Assembly (NCBI GenBank): GCA_051891935.1
Contig: JBJFFR010000157.1
Coordinates: 31,637-95,636, forward strand
DNA: 64,000 bases
Direction: 5' to 3'
Source of the DNA: UMGS363 sp051891935
GTDB taxonomy: Bacteria; Bacillota; Clostridia; Oscillospirales; Ruminococcaceae
In this document: one piece after another, positions 30,501-38,187 of the stretch
Position numbering within the stretch: position 1 is the first letter of the stretch
Layout: each line of letters starts with the position of its first letter
Position numbers and translations under genes: made by a program
Notes under the pieces: model-generated
Databases searched by the model: none
The model's input: only the letters and a program-made list of their open reading frames with translations
What the model was told of the DNA's origin: nothing

Positions 30501-30504
30501 TAAT
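30476..30504 (+). promoter_or_regulatory. rnpB promoter
   Basis: Full consensus: TTGACA (30476-30481), 17-bp spacer, TATAAT (30499-30504). Expected transcription start is near 30511. Confidence 0.88.
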
Positions 30505-30510
30505 TTTACC

Positions 30511-30870
30511 TGCGAGTAAGCTATGCGGTTGAACATCGGAGCGCCTTATCAACGTTCCGAGGTTAGGAAAGTCCGGGCATCACAGAGCAGGATAGCTGTT
30601 AACGGCAGCCGAGGGCGACCTTAGGGAAAGTGCAACAGAAATATACCGCCGAGGGAAACTTCGGTAAGGATGGAAAGGCGAGGTAAGAGCTCACCAAAGT
30701 ATAAGTGATTATACTTCTATGTAAACCCTATCCGATGCAACGTCTTTTTGGACCAATACGTTATTGTCTGCTCGGCAGGCGTATTGCAACGACGGCTTGA
30801 GTGTTTCGGCGACGACTCACCCAGATAGATTTCCGCACACGACAAAACCCGGCTTATCGGCTTAGTCGCT
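30511..30870 (+). ncRNA. rnpB: RNase P RNA, class A
   Basis: Catalytic RNA that removes the 5' leader of pre-tRNA. Recognised from the universal core in order: GAGGTTAGGAAAGTCCGGGC at about 30570, CACAGAGCAGG, TAACGGCAGCCGAGGGCGAC, AAAGTGCAACAGAAATATACC with the P4-side adenines, GGAAAGGCGAGGTAAGAGCTCACC, then near the 3' end AGATAGATTTCCGCAC and ACAAAACCCGGCTTATCGG. Terminal P1 pairing is GCGAGTAAGC (30512-30521) with GCTTAGTCGC (30860-30869). The shape is class A rather than the Bacillus class B, as in many Clostridia. Ends are estimated to within a few bases. Confidence 0.95.
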
Positions 30871-30875
30871 TATTT

Positions 30876-30893
30876 AATGCGTAATGCGTAATT
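30876..30893. repeat. TAAT(T/G)CG heptamer array
   Basis: TAATGCG, TAATGCG, TAATTA directly after the rnpB 3' end. Confidence 0.65.
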
Positions 30894-30928
30894 AGAAAAA
30901 CGCTTTCGAAATTAAGCTGTAAATTCAA

Positions 30929-30980
30929 ACAGCACATATCACAATTGTCTTTGCAAAATTGTGATATGTGCTGTTGTTTT
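30929..30980 (+). terminator. Terminator downstream of rnpB
   Basis: Perfect 18-bp stem ACAGCACATATCACAATT (30929-30946) / AATTGTGATATGTGCTGT (30957-30974) followed by TGTTTT. Confidence 0.85.
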
Positions 30981-31044
30981 ATTGCTAAAGTCGGGCGGAT
31001 ATTGAATCAACCCCTACAATATTTTGCCGCATACGCCAAACAAA

Positions 31045-31073
31045 ATAATTACGCATTACGAATTACGCATTAA
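31045..31073. repeat. TAAT(T/G)CG heptamer array (inverted)
   Basis: On the minus strand: TAATGCG, TAATTCG, TAATGCG, TAATTA, starting 2 bp after the ptsI stop codon. Confidence 0.7.
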
Positions 31074-31074
31074 C

Positions 31075-32736
31075 CTAAACCCACAGACTGAATAATTCTT
31101 CCTGTGAGATAACGCTGACATCGGTCATACAGACGGTTTTTCGCAGCGGCAGCACCATAGACGGCGTTACCGAAAGCTCATCTATTCCCATTGCAAGGAA
31201 TATCGGAGCAAGCGAAAGATCGGACGCAACCTCGCCGCATATCGAAGCTTTTTTCTTGTAGCGGTGAGCGTTGTCGATGACCATTTTTATCATTCGGAAC
31301 AGAGAAATATTCACAGGGTCGAAGAATTCATTCATCATCGAATTCTCACGATCCATTACCATTGAATACTGCGCAAGGTCGTTCGTACCGATGCTCAAAA
31401 AGTCGGTTTCCCTTGCAAGCAGATCGCTGATAATGACCGCCGAAGGCGTTTCGACAAGTATTCCCTGCTTTACATCGCCTATCTTAACTCCGTCACGGCG
31501 AAGCTCGCTTACCGTTTCATCATTGATATGCCTGATACGGCCTGCGTCAACGAGAGTTGATACCATAGGATACAATACGGAAATATTTCCGTATGCTGCA
31601 GCACGGTATATCGCTCGCAGCTGCGTTTTGAAAATATCGGGACGATTCAGCAGGAAGCGTATTCCTCGGCAGCCGAGCGCAGGATTGTTCTCCTGCGGCA
31701 GACCATAGTAGGCCATTCGTCTGTCCGCTCCGACATCGAGCGCACGGATAACGACCTCCTTGCCCTGCATTTTCTCTGCGGCTGTTTTATAAACATTGAA
31801 AAGCTCTTCTTCGGACGGGAAGCTTTCCTTGGAAAGATAAATGAATTCGCTTCGGAAAAGACCGATACCGCCTGCATCGTTATCCATAGCATCTTCGATC
31901 TCCGCAAGGCTTCCGACATTGGCGGAAATGGCGATCTTTCTTCCGTCTGCGGTGATGTTTTCTCTGCCCTTGTATTCAAGCAGCCGTGCATATTTCTGCT
32001 CTTCCTTTTCCTTTTTTCCGAGGACGGAAGCAATGAATTCTTCATCGGGATCAATATAGATCATCCCGTCATAGCTGTCGATAAGCGCAGTTCTGCCATT
32101 CAGTTCGGGACTAATGCTTATGTCCGTGCCTACGACTGCAGGCATTTTCATTGAACGCGCAAGGATAGCCGTATGTGAGCTTGCAGAACCTCCGACGGTT
32201 GCAAATGCGACCGTATTTCCTCCTGCAAAGCGCATGATCTCGCTCGGTGAAAGTTCATCTGCTAAAATAATGGTAGGTTCTTCTGCTTTGATGTCCTCCT
32301 CTTTGTTTCCGCTCAAAATATCGAGCAGCCTTGTCGTAATATCATTGATATCCTCGGAACGAGCCTGCATATACGGATCGTCCATACTGCGGAACATATC
32401 ATAAAAGCTTCGTCCCGTTGCGGAAACGGCATATTCGGCAATAAATCCGCTGTCCGTGATAAGATGCTCGATGGAGCTCTGATAGCTGAAATCCTCCATC
32501 ATCATCGAATGTATCATAAATATCGCAGCATCCTCGCCGCCGACCTGCTCGAGTGCGATATTGTACAGCTCATCGAGCTGCTTTGAAGCGACCTCACGCG
32601 CGTCGCAAAAACGTTTCATTTCAGCTTCCGTATCATCGGCAAGGCGGCACTCAACAGGAACATCGGAGCGCATATAGACCTTTATTTTCCCGACTTTTAT
32701 TCCTTTAAACACACACTTGCCTTTATATTCTGTCAT
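31075..32736 (-). CDS. ptsI: PTS enzyme I (phosphoenolpyruvate-protein phosphotransferase)
   Basis: 553-aa cytosolic enzyme that autophosphorylates from PEP and passes phosphate to HPr. The phospho-histidine motif GGSASSHTAILARSMKMPAVVG is present. The C-terminal PEP-binding barrel shows GIGLFRSEFIYL, GVKIGDVKQGILVETPSAV, DFLSIGTNDLAQYSMV and KKASICGEVASD with the catalytic cysteine. The start at 32736 has AAAGAGGTGG upstream; the upstream extension is leader. No ptsH or EII gene is adjacent. Because the window also has a glucokinase, EI may serve fructose or regulatory PTS routes; that is inference. Confidence 0.95.
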   Translation of the reverse strand: MTEYKGKCVFKGIKVGKIKVYMRSDVPVECRLADDTEAEMKRFCDAREVASKQLDELYNIALEQVGGEDAAIFMIHSMMMEDFSYQSSIEHLITDSGFIAEYAVSATGRSFYDMFRSMDDPYMQARSEDINDITTRLLDILSGNKEEDIKAEEPTIILADELSPSEIMRFAGGNTVAFATVGGSASSHTAILARSMKMPAVVGTDISISPELNGRTALIDSYDGMIYIDPDEEFIASVLGKKEKEEQKYARLLEYKGRENITADGRKIAISANVGSLAEIEDAMDNDAGGIGLFRSEFIYLSKESFPSEEELFNVYKTAAEKMQGKEVVIRALDVGADRRMAYYGLPQENNPALGCRGIRFLLNRPDIFKTQLRAIYRAAAYGNISVLYPMVSTLVDAGRIRHINDETVSELRRDGVKIGDVKQGILVETPSAVIISDLLARETDFLSIGTNDLAQYSMVMDRENSMMNEFFDPVNISLFRMIKMVIDNAHRYKKKASICGEVASDLSLAPIFLAMGIDELSVTPSMVLPLRKTVCMTDVSVISQEELFSLWV

Positions 32737-33134
32737 AATACCACCTCTTTGATATAATGTTGAAAAAAATATGTAAAAAAGGGTATGGTTTTGCACTTTA
32801 TTGTTACTTATATTATAACACCGTATCATAACATTTTCAAGAATCTAAATTCACAAAAAATTTATAACATTATAGCCATTTTTCACAATTATCAAACATA
32901 GATAAACTTAATAATTTGTATTAATATACAAATATTCAGCTAAAATGTAATAAATTGTAAGCAACAACATTTCAACATCAAAACAAAATGCAAAAACGCC
33001 CGCTCAACAAGTTTATGATGCTCTATGCGAAGATATGACCGTTGCTTTTATAATATTAACATTTATTGCTTGATTTTTTTATGATAATAAAGTAAAATAG
33101 AGAAAATAATTCTATGATATTTGGAGGTCAGTTT
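32737..33134. other. AT-rich intergenic region between ptsI and the esterase gene
   Basis: Divergent spacer of about 400 bp, very AT-rich. Apart from the esterase promoter at 33070-33098 and the ptsI ribosome site, I see no gene, strong hairpin or repeat. Confidence 0.6.
33070..33098 (+). promoter_or_regulatory. Promoter of the esterase-metF unit
   Basis: TTGATT (33070-33075), 17-bp spacer, TAAAAT (33093-33098). Confidence 0.6.
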
Positions 33135-34670
33135 ATGGGAATCCTATCCTGCGCACCTGTTTTTTCCGATTCAATGGTTCTTCAGAGGAATAAAAATATA
33201 ACCGTATGGGGCATGGCTTACGACGGAATGAAAGTAACCGTTTCGATAAACGGCAAAACCGCCGAAGCAGTCACAAAAGATCACAAATGGACGGCTGTTC
33301 TCCCTGCAATGGAAGCAGGCGGCCCTTATGAAATGACCGTTTCCTCGGGCGATGAGAAAATAGTGTTTTCCGATGTTATGATCGGTGAAGTCTGGCTCGC
33401 AGGCGGTCAGTCAAATATGGAGCTTGAGCTGCAAAACTCGCTTGACGGCAAAAAGGTTCTTGAACAGACCAACGGTGTGAATGTACGCTTTTACTATACA
33501 AAAAAGAACTCCTACATTGATGAGTTTTTCTATGCCGATGAACGCAACAGCGGCTGGGCAAAGGCCTCAAAGGACAACTCCGCAGCCTGGTCTGCTGTCG
33601 GCTACTACTTTGCAAAGAAGCTTTCGGAAGATCTCGGCGTAACTGTCGGAGTCATTGGCTGCAACTGGGGCGGCACCTCCGCTTCTGCTTGGATATCAAG
33701 AGAAATGCTTTGTTCGGACGCAGATACAAAGTCTTATGTTGACGAATACGACGCTGCAATGGAAGGCAAAACGTTTGAAGAATACTGCGCCGAGCTTGAC
33801 GACTACAATGCTTACGTTGAGCAGTGGCAGCCGAAGATAAACGAATTCTATGAAAAGAACCCCGAGGGCGAATGGGGCGACGCTCTCAAATTCGCAGGTC
33901 CCTGCCGCTATCCCGAGCCGCTCGGTCCGAAGTCCCCGTTCCGTGCAGGCGGAGTTTACGAAACCATGTTAAAGCGCGTCTGCCCTTACACCATTGCAGG
34001 CTTTATCTATTATCAGGGCGAAAGCGATGACCACAAGCCTAACATTTACTATAAGCTTCTCAAAATGCTCATCGAACAGTGGCGTTCCGACTGGAACGAT
34101 GACAAGCTGCCGTTCATCTTCGTCCAGCTGCCGATGTACATAAGCCGAGGAGAAAAGGACAACGCACGCTGGTGTCCTATCCGTGAAGCGCAGATGCGTG
34201 TTCACCTCACGACCGCAAACACAGGCATCGCAGTTTGCCTTGACTGCGGCGAATTCAGCAATATCCATCCTCTCGACAAAAAGCCTGTCGGTGAACGACT
34301 TGAACTTCAGGCGCTTTATCACGTTTATGATAAGATCGAAGCCGAGAAAGCCTACGGCGCAGTTTACCGCTCTGTATTATTCGCTGACGGAAAGGCTGTT
34401 TTAAGCTTTGACCATGCCGACGGCGGTTTTGATGTAAAGGGCGATATCACAGGCTTTGAGATCGCAGGCGAAGACAGGCTCTATCACAAAGCCGAAGCTG
34501 TAATTGACGGCGAAAGCATTATAATTTCAAGCAGCGAAGTCAGCGATCCCAAATATGCCCGATACTGCTGGGTGAACTACGGCGATGTTACCGTTTTCTC
34601 AAAGAACGGCATTCCTCTTGCGCCGTTCAGAACAAGCCGCAATGACGGTTTTAAAGTAATAACAGAATAA
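33135..34670 (+). CDS. SGNH-type sialate O-acetylesterase / carbohydrate esterase
   Basis: 511 aa, no signal peptide, start chosen for TTGGAGG 8 bases upstream. An N-terminal beta domain (about 1-90) is followed by the SASA/DUF303 esterase domain. The nucleophile serine is in VWLAGGQSNMELEL, GCNWGGTSASAWI forms the oxyanion glycine/asparagine block, FIYYQGESD is the family motif, and the catalytic histidine is in NIHPLDKKPVGERL. Members deacetylate sialic acids or plant xylans; in this fibre-degrading context xylo-oligosaccharide deacetylation inside the cell is a reasonable guess. It is followed 19 bp later by metF. Confidence 0.88.
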   Translation: MGILSCAPVFSDSMVLQRNKNITVWGMAYDGMKVTVSINGKTAEAVTKDHKWTAVLPAMEAGGPYEMTVSSGDEKIVFSDVMIGEVWLAGGQSNMELELQNSLDGKKVLEQTNGVNVRFYYTKKNSYIDEFFYADERNSGWAKASKDNSAAWSAVGYYFAKKLSEDLGVTVGVIGCNWGGTSASAWISREMLCSDADTKSYVDEYDAAMEGKTFEEYCAELDDYNAYVEQWQPKINEFYEKNPEGEWGDALKFAGPCRYPEPLGPKSPFRAGGVYETMLKRVCPYTIAGFIYYQGESDDHKPNIYYKLLKMLIEQWRSDWNDDKLPFIFVQLPMYISRGEKDNARWCPIREAQMRVHLTTANTGIAVCLDCGEFSNIHPLDKKPVGERLELQALYHVYDKIEAEKAYGAVYRSVLFADGKAVLSFDHADGGFDVKGDITGFEIAGEDRLYHKAEAVIDGESIIISSSEVSDPKYARYCWVNYGDVTVFSKNGIPLAPFRTSRNDGFKVITE

Positions 34671-34689
34671 AGGAAGGAAAAAACAGTAA

Positions 34690-35550
34690 ATGAAAATATC
34701 ATCTCTGTTCGGAAAGGGAAAGACCGTATTCTCGTTTGAGGTTTTTCCGCCCAAAAGCACAACGCCGATCGAATCCATATACAGTACGCTTGACGAGCTG
34801 AAAAAGCTCTCCCCCGATTTTATCAGCGTTACATACGGCGCAAGGGGCACAAGCGCAGACACGATGACCTGCGACATTGCTTCTTATATCCAGACTCAGC
34901 TCGGAATAACCTCCGCAGCACATCTCACCTGCGTTTACAGCGACAAGGAGCTTATCCTTGAACGTCTTGACCAGCTCAAAGAACGAGGCGTTGAAAACAT
35001 CCTTGCCCTGCGTGGAGATATAAATCCCGATATTCCCCGTCTGCACGATTTTGAATATGCGAGCGACCTTACACGCTTTATAAAGGAAAACGGCGACTTC
35101 CACGTTTCGGGTGCCTGCTACCCCGAATGTCATCTTGAAGCGGAAAATATTGACAAGGATATCGAGAATCTAAAGATCAAGATAGATGCAGGTGCGGAGC
35201 ATCTTATGTCACAGCTTTTCTTCGATAATTCCGTATTCTTCCGCTTCCTTGAAAAAGCAAGAGCCGCAGGCGTGAACGTTCCTGTCGAAGCAGGGATCAT
35301 GCCCGTAACGAATGTAAAACAGATACAAAGAATGGTTTCAATGTGCGGCGCAAGCCTTCCTGCAAAGTTCTCCAAGACTATGCAGAGATATGAAAACAAC
35401 CCCGAAGCGCTCCGTGACGCAGGTATTGCTTACGCTGTCGATCAGATCGTTGACCTTATTTCAAGCGGCGTTGACGGAATTCATCTTTACACGATGAACA
35501 ACCCTTATGTTGCCGGAAAGATAAGCGAAAGCGTTAAGAATATGCTTTGA
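34690..35550 (+). CDS. metF: 5,10-methylenetetrahydrofolate reductase
   Basis: 286-aa flavoprotein reducing methylene-THF to methyl-THF for methionine synthesis. The TIM-barrel signatures are FSFEVFPPKST at the N terminus, FISVTYGARGT, AHLTCVYSD, NILALRGDINPD (flavin/folate site) and AGAEHLMSQLFFDNSVFFRF. The C-terminal VDGIHLYTMN also fits. Length is typical for the bacterial single-domain form. AAAGGAAGGA precedes the ATG; it is probably co-transcribed with the esterase gene, a combination with no obvious functional link. No SAM riboswitch or S-box is visible upstream. Confidence 0.94.
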   Translation: MKISSLFGKGKTVFSFEVFPPKSTTPIESIYSTLDELKKLSPDFISVTYGARGTSADTMTCDIASYIQTQLGITSAAHLTCVYSDKELILERLDQLKERGVENILALRGDINPDIPRLHDFEYASDLTRFIKENGDFHVSGACYPECHLEAENIDKDIENLKIKIDAGAEHLMSQLFFDNSVFFRFLEKARAAGVNVPVEAGIMPVTNVKQIQRMVSMCGASLPAKFSKTMQRYENNPEALRDAGIAYAVDQIVDLISSGVDGIHLYTMNNPYVAGKISESVKNML

Positions 35551-35582
35551 TATGATAAAATCATTGATTTATTAAAAAAATA

Positions 35583-35611
35583 TTGACGAATTCCTCCAAA
35601 TATTGTATAAT
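35583..35611 (+). promoter_or_regulatory. dut promoter
   Basis: TTGACG (35583-35588), 17-bp spacer, TATAAT (35606-35611). Confidence 0.75.
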
Positions 35612-35640
35612 GTAGTTATATGTATTTGGAGGATCTTTTT

Positions 35641-36171
35641 ATGTCTATAGAAAAAGTTGCAAAATTTTACAAGGTTTCATACGAACAGTTCCTCGGCGAC
35701 TGGCAGGCTGTTTACCCCGAGGATGATGAAGTAACCGTCCGTGAGATATACGATCATATCAAGCTGCCGAAAAGAGCTACCGCAGGCTCGGCAGGCTATG
35801 ACTTTTTTCTCCCCGTTGCGATCACCCTCAATCCCGATGAAACTCTCCTCATCCCCACGGGAATAAGAGCGGAGATAAAGCAGGGCTGGGTGCTTGCAGT
35901 ATTCCCGAGAAGCAGCCTCGGCTTCAAGCACAGGATACAGCTCGACAACACGGTCGGGATAATTGACAGCGACTACTTCGGTGCCGACAACGAGGGGCAT
36001 ATAAAGATAAAGATCACAAACGATTCAAAGGATTTCAGCATCGCCGATGTTGACGAGGGAAAGGGCTTTGCACAGGGCATCTTCCTCCCGTTCGGAATTA
36101 CGGACGATGACGCTTCGGACGGCACACGCACAGGCGGCTTCGGAAGCACAGACAAAAAAGCAAATTCTTAA
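35641..36171 (+). CDS. dut: dUTP diphosphatase
   Basis: 176-aa trimeric dUTPase that hydrolyses dUTP to dUMP. The five motifs are present: KRATAGSAGYDFF (1), PRSSLGFKH (2), LDNTVGIIDSDYFG (3), KGFAQGIF (4) and RTGGFGSTD (5, the P-loop-like arm). A roughly 35-residue N-terminal extension before motif 1 (VAKFYKVSYEQFLGDW...) is longer than in most bacterial enzymes and is of unknown role. TTGGAGGA lies 8 bases before the chosen ATG. The LRR surface-protein gene follows 33 bp downstream. Confidence 0.93.
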   Translation: MSIEKVAKFYKVSYEQFLGDWQAVYPEDDEVTVREIYDHIKLPKRATAGSAGYDFFLPVAITLNPDETLLIPTGIRAEIKQGWVLAVFPRSSLGFKHRIQLDNTVGIIDSDYFGADNEGHIKIKITNDSKDFSIADVDEGKGFAQGIFLPFGITDDDASDGTRTGGFGSTDKKANS

Positions 36172-36204
36172 CTGATCTGCTTTTAATGAAATGGGGTCTT
36201 ACAC

Positions 36205-37392
36205 TTGAAGTTTAAAAGATTGATAAGTGCGGCACTCGCTGTCGTTATGTCGCTCGGATGTATGCAGCTTTCGGCTGTAACGGCGTCCGCTCTTGCTCCC
36301 TCAAAGGAGATCGCAGATTCGGAATATACGGTAAAAGGCGGATTCGTTCTTGCACAGGATAAGAGCGGCGATGTTTTCGTAAAAAAATACAAAGGCTCGG
36401 GCGGTGCAATAACCATTCCCGACGACGCCGTATATATTGCAGACGACGCTTTCCGCAACAACCAAAAGATAACCTCTGTAACGATACCGATAACCTGCTT
36501 CGGCGGCATCGGCGACAGAGCGTTCACAGGCTGCTCAAAACTCAAAAAGCTCGATGTCAAGGGCAACCTCGACTACATCGGCAAAAACGCATTCTTCGGC
36601 TGCATAAGCCTTACGCAGGTCATTTTCCGAGGCGATGTCTGCACAAATCAGACCTACGGAAGATACCCTTACGGCGGCATAATGGACTACGCTTTCTTCT
36701 GCTGCCGCTCACTCCAGAGCGTTGTTTTCACAAAAAAGAGTTCTGAACTCGGTCAGATAGGCGGCGGCGCTTTCGGCAACTGCCTTTCGCTAAAGACCGT
36801 GAAATTCCCCAACAGCATAGGCTTTATCGCAGACGCCTTCTACAACTGCCCGAAGCTTGAAGCTGTTTCGATACCTGCCAAAGCGACCGTTGACAGATAC
36901 GCTTTCGGCTTCTGCGCAGACCTTTCCAAAGAAAACCCCGTTTTTCACCTTTCAACGGGAAAGAAAACCGTAAAAGCTCCGTACTACACATACAGCAACG
37001 GCAAATTTGTAAAATCGTTCAAAAAGATCACTCCCTGCAGGATAACCCTTGTAGTTGAGCAGGGCTCCGATGCCGAACGCTTCGCAAAAAAGCACAAGGT
37101 CAAGTTTAAGTACCGTCTATCCGCACCGACAGCCGTTATCGCTTCAAGGGGAAAGAACAAAATGGACTTGACTTGGAACTGGGTAAACGGAACCGACTAT
37201 TACATCGTTTATCTCTACAATCCGTTGCTTAAAAAGTATGAAGAATACGCAAGAGTTACGGACGAGAAATGCACGATAACGGGACTTCACCCCGGACGCA
37301 AATACTGGTTCAAGATCTCCGCCGTTGATACTATCGGCAAAACAGATATTGAAGGCTTCCTTTCGGAATCTTATGAATTCCATACAAGATGA
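36205..37392 (+). CDS. Secreted leucine-rich-repeat (BspA-like) protein with fibronectin III domain
   Basis: 395 aa from a TTG start (GGGG upstream). A signal peptide (LISAALAVVMSLGCMQLSAV) ends near residue 30 at ASALA. About residues 60-250 contain BspA-type LRR_5 repeats (VYIADDAFRNNQKITSVTIP, IGDRAFTGCSKLKKLDV, IGKNAFFGCISL, GGGAFGNCLSLKTVKFP). The last 90 residues form a fibronectin-III-like domain (LTWNWVNGTDYYIVYLYN, GLHPGRKYWFKISAVDTIG). There is no sortase motif or SLH, so it is probably secreted or loosely surface-bound. BspA-like repeats often mediate host or cell contact. Confidence 0.85.
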   Translation: MKFKRLISAALAVVMSLGCMQLSAVTASALAPSKEIADSEYTVKGGFVLAQDKSGDVFVKKYKGSGGAITIPDDAVYIADDAFRNNQKITSVTIPITCFGGIGDRAFTGCSKLKKLDVKGNLDYIGKNAFFGCISLTQVIFRGDVCTNQTYGRYPYGGIMDYAFFCCRSLQSVVFTKKSSELGQIGGGAFGNCLSLKTVKFPNSIGFIADAFYNCPKLEAVSIPAKATVDRYAFGFCADLSKENPVFHLSTGKKTVKAPYYTYSNGKFVKSFKKITPCRITLVVEQGSDAERFAKKHKVKFKYRLSAPTAVIASRGKNKMDLTWNWVNGTDYYIVYLYNPLLKKYEEYARVTDEKCTITGLHPGRKYWFKISAVDTIGKTDIEGFLSESYEFHTR

Positions 37393-37398
37393 TTTTCT

Positions 37399-37425
37399 GC
37401 CGTCCCATTTCGGGGCGGCTTTTTT
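37399..37425 (+). terminator. Terminator of dut-LRR
   Basis: Stem GCCGTCCC (37399-37406) / GGGGCGGC (37412-37419, one G-U) with loop ATTTC followed by TTTTTT. Confidence 0.85.
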
Positions 37426-37494
37426 GAAAAAATTACAACAAGCAACGCTTTTCCTTTGCGAAATGTGATAAAAAGCTGAAATTTTTCGACAGCA

Positions 37495-37523
37495 TTGACA
37501 TTGGGATTTTATGGTGCTATAAT
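37495..37523 (+). promoter_or_regulatory. tetR-ABC promoter
   Basis: TTGACA (37495-37500), 17-bp spacer, TATAAT (37518-37523): full consensus, as expected of a promoter kept silent by a repressor. Confidence 0.85.
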
Positions 37524-37528
37524 AAACT

Positions 37529-37550
37529 TCATTGAACACTTGTTAAATGA
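37529..37550 (+). promoter_or_regulatory. Candidate TetR operator
   Basis: A 22-bp imperfect palindrome TCATTGAACACTTGTTAAATGA (37529-37550), with 9 of 11 half-site positions symmetrical, lies just after the -10 box over the expected transcription start and ahead of the ribosome site. Confidence 0.6.
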
Positions 37551-37566
37551 CGAAAAGAGGTGTTAT

Positions 37567-38184
37567 ATGGCTGCTTCAAGAAGTGAAAAAGCCGCAAAGA
37601 CCCGTCAAAAGCTTATTGAAACCGCCAAAAAGTCGTTCTCCGAGAACGGATACAAGGGAACCTCGGTGAGAAAAATAAGCAAAAGCATTGATGTGTCCGA
37701 AAGCCTTTTGTATCATTATTTCCCGAACGGAAAGCGTGAGCTTTTTGCCGAGGTAATGAAGGAAGAATTCGAAGCCTTCCGCTGTGAGATACCGAATGAC
37801 GACGCTTTAAAAAAGCTTGACTCGCTGATGGTTCAGGACGCTCTGAATATCCTTCTGACGAGATTGATAGATTCCGTCCAAAAGCATATCGACGTTATTC
37901 GGATAATCATACTTGAAAAGGAAGTCCGTGACCTTCTCCAAACTGCGGAAATGTGCAGATTTATTGACGAGGTGGACGATTTTTTCAAAGGTTTTCTACG
38001 AAAGCGCATCGAAAAAGGCGAGATAAAGGATATTGATATCAGCTCTGCGGCACTTTTTCTGAAAGGCTTGATTCTCAACACCACTCTTTTATATATCCTC
38101 GGAGTGGATGTTTCGGATGAATTATCGTCTGACAGGCTTAAGGAAATTATTTTAAGGTTTTTAATTAAGGAAAGGAAGTTTTGA
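37567..38184 (+). CDS. TetR-family transcriptional regulator
   Basis: 205 aa. The N-terminal HTH is clear: RQKLIETAKKSFSENGYKG, TSVRKISKSIDVSESLLYHYFPNGKRELF (TetR helices 1-4, with the Y-x-H/Y-F recognition end). The C-terminal helical ligand-binding and dimerisation part is not assigned to a subfamily. The start at 37567 follows AAAAGAGG; the longer frame would begin inside the promoter. It lies 3 bp before the ABC exporter gene, so it is expected to repress its own operon through the adjacent palindrome. Confidence 0.92.
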   Translation: MAASRSEKAAKTRQKLIETAKKSFSENGYKGTSVRKISKSIDVSESLLYHYFPNGKRELFAEVMKEEFEAFRCEIPNDDALKKLDSLMVQDALNILLTRLIDSVQKHIDVIRIIILEKEVRDLLQTAEMCRFIDEVDDFFKGFLRKRIEKGEIKDIDISSAALFLKGLILNTTLLYILGVDVSDELSSDRLKEIILRFLIKERKF

Positions 38185-38187
38185 AGA

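Noticed and set aside
34671..34689. SAM riboswitch before metF
   Set aside because: The 19-bp gap is too short and no S-box sequence lies upstream of the co-transcribed esterase gene.
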